Part shown: piece after piece, positions 6,667 to 11,150 of the stretch | How the letters are laid out: every line of letters starts with the position of its first letter | Position numbering within the stretch: position 1 is the stretch's first letter | Notes under the pieces: generated by a model | What the model saw: the letters and a program-made list of their open reading frames with translations, nothing else | The model's database searches: none | What the model was told of the DNA's origin: nothing | Origin: Candidatus Krumholzibacteriota bacterium | Lineage (GTDB): Bacteria; Krumholzibacteriota; Krumholzibacteriia; Krumholzibacteriales; Krumholzibacteriaceae | NCBI GenBank assembly: GCA_030630165.1 | Contig: DAOVNN010000056.1 | Location: forward strand, 1 to 11,150 | Direction of reading: 5' to 3' | DNA: 11,150 nt | Made by a program: the position numbers and the translations under genes

Positions 6667-8412
6667 ATAAAATTCAAGTCAATATGCCTCTCGCTCGGTC
6701 TCCTTCTGGTGTTCTCATACGCACACGCCCAGTGGCAGGAAAACGGCGTGCCGGTGGCTCAGGTTACCGGTGACGAACGGGATTGCGAGATCATCTCCGA
6801 CGGCGCAGGCGGCTCGATAATCGTCTGGCAGACATACTACAGCTACAGTAACAGCCCCAACGTCTACGCCCAACGGCTCGACGGAGACGGATATCCTCTC
6901 TGGCCTGCCGGCGGTGTCTCTGTGTGCTCGGCAGCCGAGGGCCAGTACAAACCGCAGATCGTCTCCGATGGGGCGGGCGGGGCGATCATCGCCTGGACCG
7001 ACTTCAGAAACGGAAACGCCGACATATACGCGCAGCGTATCGACCCCGACGGCACTCCCCTGTGGACGGTCGACGGCATCGCCGTATGTACCGCACCGAA
7101 CACATACCCGTGGTACACGTTTTCCAGGATAAGCATGGTAGAAAGACAGGACGGGGCGATCATGGTGTGGTTCGACGACAGGACCGGTGAGTTCGATGTG
7201 TATGCTCAGCGGGTTGATACGAGCGGCTCTCTCCATTGGACGGACAATGGTATAGCGGTATGCACCGAATCCGGGGACCAGTCATATTATATGGTGGCAG
7301 CAACGGATGGTGCGGGCGGCGCAATAGCAGTCTGGGTCGACTTGCGCAGCGGAGAGCGCGATCTATATGCACAGAGGATCGCGGCTGACAGTACGCTGAT
7401 GTGGGGCCCCGGCGGCGTTTCAGTTTGCACCGCCTCGAATGACCAGCAAAAGCAGGACATTATCGCGGATGGCGTTGGTGGGATAATATGCACCTGGCAG
7501 GATGAACGAGGACTCGACGTCGACGTGTATTCGCAGCGTATCGATGCCAACGGACTGCCGGCCTGGGCAGCTGATGGCATCCCTGTCTGCAATGAATCAA
7601 ACGATCAGCTGTATCCGCGGCTGGCGAACGACGCGCAGGGAGGCGCGTTCTATACCTGGATGGACAGGCGGGATGCCGAATATTATGAGCACGCTATCTA
7701 CGCGCAGCGTATGTCCTCCGAAGGAGACTCGTTGTGGCCCGCCGGCGGACTGCTGCTCAGAGAGCCCGCCAGCTGGGATAACTGGATGCCTGAAATTGCC
7801 CCTGACTGCTTCGGCGGGGCGATCATCGCATGGTTCACATCAGACCCTCTTCCCGGCTCTCCTCCATCGGCTTCATCAGCTCCCGGCGCAGAGGATATCG
7901 AATCAGTATTCGTTCAGCGAATAGCCGGCGACGGAACGATCTGGTGGCAGGACGGCGGCGTGCCGCTCTGTGATGACCCGGGATATACGGCGCCGCGCGG
8001 GCAGAAAATACTCCCCGACGGAACGGGAGGAGCAGTCGTCACCTGGTACAACATATACGCCCCGACCGGAATCTATGCGCAGCGCATCAACGGCCAGGGG
8101 AACACCCCACCGACAGGGACCGGGCAGAATCCACCAGCCCCGCTCTCCGCTCGGAACTATCCCAATCCGTTCAATCCTTCGACAACGATAGCGTTCGCCC
8201 TCCCGGAAGCGGGCCACGTCGATCTCAGGATCTACGATATCGCGGGGCGGCTCGTCCGGATCCTTCTCAGCGAGCGGCGGGACGCCGGCCGTCACGAAGT
8301 AGCATGGGACGGCACTGATGACAAAGGCTCGATCGTGGCGAGCGGAGTCTATTTCTATAGTCTTGCCGGCAACGATCAGATAAGGACACGCAAGATGGTG
8401 CTGCTGCGCTGA
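6667..8412 (+). CDS. Exported eight-repeat (predicted beta-propeller) protein with T9SS sorting domain, apparent AUA start
   Basis: The start is placed at ATA 6667 (581 residues) because only then is a proper signal peptide encoded: KFK at the N-terminus, a hydrophobic core rich in Leu, and cleavage at AHA-QW (21/22). The first standard start, GTG 6709, would leave only MFSYAHAQ and no export signal. Residues 23-479 hold eight units like those of the gene at 4085; the Arg closing each [VI][YF]xQR motif is at 70, 124, 182, 237, 291, 348, 418 and 473. Unit 7 carries a Pro/Ser/Ala-rich insertion (393-410). There are no FN3-like domains; a short Pro/Gly linker leads to the sorting domain, NYPNPFNPSTTI (497) to KMVLLR (581). 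The function is unknown, probably a surface-displayed binding scaffold. Only 47 bases and no terminator separate it from the beta-mannosidase, so read-through is possible. Confidence 0.9.
   Translation: MKFKSICLSLGLLLVFSYAHAQWQENGVPVAQVTGDERDCEIISDGAGGSIIVWQTYYSYSNSPNVYAQRLDGDGYPLWPAGGVSVCSAAEGQYKPQIVSDGAGGAIIAWTDFRNGNADIYAQRIDPDGTPLWTVDGIAVCTAPNTYPWYTFSRISMVERQDGAIMVWFDDRTGEFDVYAQRVDTSGSLHWTDNGIAVCTESGDQSYYMVAATDGAGGAIAVWVDLRSGERDLYAQRIAADSTLMWGPGGVSVCTASNDQQKQDIIADGVGGIICTWQDERGLDVDVYSQRIDANGLPAWAADGIPVCNESNDQLYPRLANDAQGGAFYTWMDRRDAEYYEHAIYAQRMSSEGDSLWPAGGLLLREPASWDNWMPEIAPDCFGGAIIAWFTSDPLPGSPPSASSAPGAEDIESVFVQRIAGDGTIWWQDGGVPLCDDPGYTAPRGQKILPDGTGGAVVTWYNIYAPTGIYAQRINGQGNTPPTGTGQNPPAPLSARNYPNPFNPSTTIAFALPEAGHVDLRIYDIAGRLVRILLSERRDAGRHEVAWDGTDDKGSIVASGVYFYSLAGNDQIRTRKMVLLR
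6733..8103 (+). repeat. Eight tandem ~55-residue protein repeats (second paralogue)
   Basis: Successive YAQR-type motifs are 54, 58, 55, 54, 57, 70 and 55 residues apart; the 70 is due to the low-complexity insertion in unit 7. The array starts in half-unit phase (W23...NGV) and stops shortly after the eighth IYAQRING, as in the other paralogue. Confidence 0.85.
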
Positions 8413-8459
8413 GAATTACGTGTAGACCGTCCGCTACCGCCTGTAACATAATCCGCCGC

Positions 8460-10985
8460 ATGAGACCGGCTGCCGCAATAATACTTACCTTGACTCTCTG
8501 CGCCTCTCTCACTTCATGCGATTCGCCGCAGAAGGACGAGCCACAGCCCAAAACCCTTATCGAACTTGATTCGGGATGGCAATTCCGCGAGACAGGCAGC
8601 GATGACGAATGGCTGCCCGCGACCGTTCCCGGCTGCGTCCACACCGACCTGCTTGCCGCCGACGCAATGCCCGACCCTTTCTTCGGCGACAACGAGAAGG
8701 ACCTCCAGTGGATCGGGGAGAAGGAATGGATCTACACATGCACGTTCCTCGTGGAGGATTCCCTGCTCGAACATGATCATGTTTTTATCGAGTTCGAGGG
8801 TCTCGACACATATGCCGAAATCACTCTCAACGGCAAGCCTCTGCTCTCGGCGAACAACATGTTCCGCAGATGGAATGCTGATATAAAAACTCTCCTGAGA
8901 TCCGGTGAGAACACCCTCGAGGCCATGTTCCTGCCCCCCGGCCCGATCGAGGGGGAAAAGCGCGCAGCTCTGGGCTACAGCCTCCCCGGCGGCGACAGGG
9001 TATTCACGCGAAAAGCGGCGTATCACTACGGCTGGGACTGGGGGCCGAGGCTCGTCACATGCGGCATCTGGAAACCAGTGAAGATCATCGGGTGGACCGG
9101 GGCCAGGATCACCGATATGACCGCACGGATCATGACCCTTTCGGAGGAAAGGGCCAGAGTACAGATCGAGATCTTCGTCGATCCACCTCATGCGCCCGAC
9201 GCGGAGGTCTTTCTGGTCGACCCGGTGCACGGACTGAAATACGCGGGCTCATCCGACAGCGGCGGTACATTCGTATTCGAATTCGATATCTCCGATCCGA
9301 AGCTCTGGTGGCCAAACGGGCTGGGGGATCAGCCGATGTACACATTCGCCGCTGAGCTTTCGTCTGAAGGCACGGTGATGGATACTGCCAGTCTGTCGTT
9401 CGGCCTCAGGACAATCGAGCTCGTCACCGAACAGGATGAAGCGGGCGAGACGTTCTACTTCCGGGTAAACGGCGTCCCCGTGTTCATGAAGGGGGCGAAC
9501 TGGATCCCGATGGACAGCTTCCTTCCGAGGCCCGGTCCCGGCGATTACCGCAGGCTGCTGACAGCGGCGAAGGACGCGAACATGAACATGCTCCGCGTCT
9601 GGGGCGGCGGGATCTACGAGAACGATATCTTCTACGAGCTGTGCGACTCTCTCGGGATCCTCGTATGGCAGGACTTCATGTACGCCTGCGCGATGTATCC
9701 CGGTGATAACAAGTTCCTGGACAACGCGAGAGTCGAAGCCGAGGAGAATATCAGGCGCCTTCGGCATCACCCTTGCCTCGCCCTCTGGTGCGGCAACAAC
9801 GAGAACGACGAGGGCTGGCACAACTGGGGCTGGCAGCCTCAGTACTCCGAAGACCAGCGCCTGGAGATATGGAAAGCATACGACGATCTCTTCGACGTCG
9901 TGCTGCCGGAGGCAGTCACGATATATGACACTCTCTGCTACCATCCTTCCTCCCCGCGCTTCGGCAGGGCTGATCCCCGGAGCATGACCGAGGGGGACGC
10001 GCACTACTGGGGCCTCTGGCACGACGCCGAGCCGTTCGAGATACTCGAGGAGAAGGTCCCGCGGTTCATGAGCGAATTCGGGTTCCAGTCGCTCCCGTCG
10101 ATGAAGACGATCGAAATGTTTACGAGTCCGGAAGAACGGCGCCTGGACTCCGCTGCGATGCTTAACCATCAGAAACATCCGCGCGGATTTGCGCTGATAC
10201 GGAAATACATGGAGCGATGGTACCGGGTGCCGGAGAAGTTCGAGGATTATGTCTACGTCAGCCAGCTCCTGCAGGCTGAGGGGATGCGCATCGGTTTCGA
10301 AGCGCAGAGGCGCGCCATGCCGTACTGCATGGGAACGCTCTACTGGCAGCTGAACGACTGCTGGCCCGCCATCTCGTGGTCGAGCATCGATTTCGCAGGC
10401 CAGTGGAAGGCGCTGCACTACGTGGCGAAGAGAGCGTTCGAGCCTGTTCTCGTATCGACCGCGATTACAAACGGGATGCTTGACATCTACATAGTCTCCG
10501 ACAGGCTCGAGGAGATCGGGGGCTGGATGACGATGAAGTTCGCCGGATTTGACGGCAAGGTGCTGTGGGAGAAGACGATCGCGGTGAAGGCGCCCCCGAA
10601 CGGGAGCGTGAAAATATTCTCCTTCCCAATTGACGAATTCCTTTCCGGCACGGCACGTTTCGCCGTTGTGTTCTCGGCCGAATTCACATGTCCGGGCGAG
10701 AAGCCGCCTGTCGCTATCCACTATTTCGCTCACCCGAAGGATATGAGACTGCCTGATCCCGCGATCACATTCGAGATCATCCCGGGTAATCCCGGAGTGA
10801 CGCTCGAGCTGACCTCCAGCTTCCTCGCGAAGAACGTCTTTCTGCAGCTCGACGGCTGCCATTTCTCCGACAACTTCTTCGACATCCTTCCGGATGCGAT
10901 AATAAATATAACGTTAGACACCGATATTCCGGCTGACGAGATAAAAGACAGGATCAGGATCAGGACCCTGAGGGATACCTACTGA
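8460..10985 (+). CDS. Beta-mannosidase, glycoside hydrolase family 2, lipoprotein
   Basis: The 841-residue protein is of normal length for bacterial GH2 exo-beta-mannosidases, which release terminal beta-1,4-mannose from manno-oligosaccharides or the Man-beta-1,4-GlcNAc core of N-glycans. Residues 1-20 are a lipoprotein signal with lipobox LTSC (Cys20). Domains in order are: sugar-binding jelly roll (~33-200, with YHYGWDWGPRL at 188-198), Ig-like (~210-325), catalytic TIM barrel (~335-640), then C-terminal Ig-like mannosidase domains (~680-835). The acid/base is Glu448 in WCGNNEND and the nucleophile Glu539 in RFMSEFGFQS; the 91-residue spacing suits the family. WGGGIYENDIFYELCDSLG (from 381) is also typical. 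Asp21 after the lipid Cys would keep a lipoprotein in the inner membrane in E. coli, but that rule need not hold here. No Shine-Dalgarno sequence precedes ATG 8460. The next gene starts 14 bases after the stop, indicating an operon. Confidence 0.95.
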   Translation: MRPAAAIILTLTLCASLTSCDSPQKDEPQPKTLIELDSGWQFRETGSDDEWLPATVPGCVHTDLLAADAMPDPFFGDNEKDLQWIGEKEWIYTCTFLVEDSLLEHDHVFIEFEGLDTYAEITLNGKPLLSANNMFRRWNADIKTLLRSGENTLEAMFLPPGPIEGEKRAALGYSLPGGDRVFTRKAAYHYGWDWGPRLVTCGIWKPVKIIGWTGARITDMTARIMTLSEERARVQIEIFVDPPHAPDAEVFLVDPVHGLKYAGSSDSGGTFVFEFDISDPKLWWPNGLGDQPMYTFAAELSSEGTVMDTASLSFGLRTIELVTEQDEAGETFYFRVNGVPVFMKGANWIPMDSFLPRPGPGDYRRLLTAAKDANMNMLRVWGGGIYENDIFYELCDSLGILVWQDFMYACAMYPGDNKFLDNARVEAEENIRRLRHHPCLALWCGNNENDEGWHNWGWQPQYSEDQRLEIWKAYDDLFDVVLPEAVTIYDTLCYHPSSPRFGRADPRSMTEGDAHYWGLWHDAEPFEILEEKVPRFMSEFGFQSLPSMKTIEMFTSPEERRLDSAAMLNHQKHPRGFALIRKYMERWYRVPEKFEDYVYVSQLLQAEGMRIGFEAQRRAMPYCMGTLYWQLNDCWPAISWSSIDFAGQWKALHYVAKRAFEPVLVSTAITNGMLDIYIVSDRLEEIGGWMTMKFAGFDGKVLWEKTIAVKAPPNGSVKIFSFPIDEFLSGTARFAVVFSAEFTCPGEKPPVAIHYFAHPKDMRLPDPAITFEIIPGNPGVTLELTSSFLAKNVFLQLDGCHFSDNFFDILPDAIINITLDTDIPADEIKDRIRIRTLRDTY

Positions 10986-10987
10986 AA

Positions 10988-10993
10988 GAGGAA
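10988..10993 (+). promoter_or_regulatory. Ribosome binding site of the GH92 gene
   Basis: GAGGAA lies just after the TGA of the beta-mannosidase gene and six bases before ATG 11000. The site fits translation from a shared mRNA. Confidence 0.7.
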
Positions 10994-10999
10994 ATCGCT

Positions 11000-11150
11000 A
11001 TGAAACGTGCGGTACTTGTCGCAACGATTGCCATGCTGTCGCTTCTTTCCTGCTCGCCGGGCGGAGAGGACCTCACCGTCTACGTCGATCCGCTGATCGG
11101 CACCGGCGGGCACGGGCACACATTCCCGGCGGCGACGGTGCCTTTCGGGA
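11000..11150 (+). CDS. GH92-type alpha-mannosidase lipoprotein (3' partial)
   Basis: Fifty codons are visible before the window ends. They encode a lipoprotein signal (MKR start, hydrophobic core, lipobox LLSC with Cys18) and then YVDPLIGTGGHGHTFPAAT followed by VPFG, the N-terminal signature of GH92. Family members are calcium-dependent exo-alpha-mannosidases (alpha-1,2, -1,3, -1,4 or -1,6) of ~700-800 residues; linkage specificity and the catalytic acids cannot be judged from this fragment. The gene lies 14 bases after the beta-mannosidase gene on the same strand and should be co-transcribed with it. Together they point to stripping of mannose from N-glycans or yeast-type mannans. Confidence 0.88.
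   Translation, partial: MKRAVLVATIAMLSLLSCSPGGEDLTVYVDPLIGTGGHGHTFPAATVPFG

Noticed and set aside
6684..6686. ATG 6684 near the expected start of the second repeat protein
   Set aside because: It is in a different frame from the repeat protein; using it would require a frameshift, while the in-frame signal peptide is intact.
6709..6711. GTG 6709 as the start of the second repeat protein
   Set aside because: It removes the signal peptide from a protein with a sorting domain, and no ribosome binding site is close to it.
8416..8448. Nested small inverted repeats (TTAC/GTAA and GTAG/CTAC) between the repeat protein and beta-mannosidase genes
   Set aside because: Arms are only four bases, with large unpaired parts and no T-tract; not a credible terminator or riboswitch.
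9249..10862. Long minus-strand open frame (537 codons) opposite the beta-mannosidase
   Set aside because: It lies antisense to conserved GH2 catalytic sequence, with no domain, ribosome binding site or promoter of its own; a codon-bias shadow.

Overview
The window looks like chromosome from an uncultured, GC-rich Gram-negative bacterium of the FCB superphylum or a neighbouring candidate phylum (Krumholzibacteriota, Eisenbacteria or Latescibacterota type). Three exported proteins end in the type IX secretion (T9SS)/FlgD-like C-terminal domain that starts with N-[FY]-P-N-P-F-N-P-S. There is a large membrane-anchored Ser/Thr kinase with a TolB/FlgO-like domain and TPRs, and two mannosidases carry lipoprotein signals. 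The phylum is an inference; no rRNA or tRNA gene is present.

Layout: (1) 1-755 (+) is the 3' end of an exported protein with a sorting domain. (2) 758-3718 (-) is the kinase, converging on gene 1 with only two bases between the stop codons. (3) 3719-4084 is an AT-richer divergent intergenic region with a good sigma70-like promoter at 3996-4025. (4) 4085-6517 (+) is an exported protein with eight copies of a ~55-residue repeat, two fibronectin-III-like domains and a sorting domain, closed by a clear Rho-independent terminator at 6548-6582. (5) 6667-8412 (+) is a shorter paralogue with eight repeats and a sorting domain; its signal peptide is only encoded if translation begins at an AUA or AUC codon. 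(6) 8460-10985 (+) is a GH2 beta-mannosidase lipoprotein. (7) 11000-11150 (+) is the start of a GH92-type alpha-mannosidase lipoprotein, 14 bases after the GH2 stop.

The right-hand genes suggest a surface machinery for trimming mannose-containing glycans: GH92 would remove alpha-mannose and GH2 the beta-linked mannose. The repeat protein just upstream has no terminator between it and the GH2 gene, so it may share a transcript. The two repeat proteins are predicted, from repeat phase only, to be eight-bladed beta-propellers displayed through T9SS. The kinase is a plausible signalling protein, but nothing in the sequence ties it to the neighbouring genes.

I found no mobile element, CRISPR array, phage gene or RNA gene. 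The most unusual points are the non-AUG start of the 6667 gene, the matched eight-unit architecture of the two paralogues with a repeated cysteine, and the co-location of T9SS-tagged proteins with mannosidase lipoproteins.
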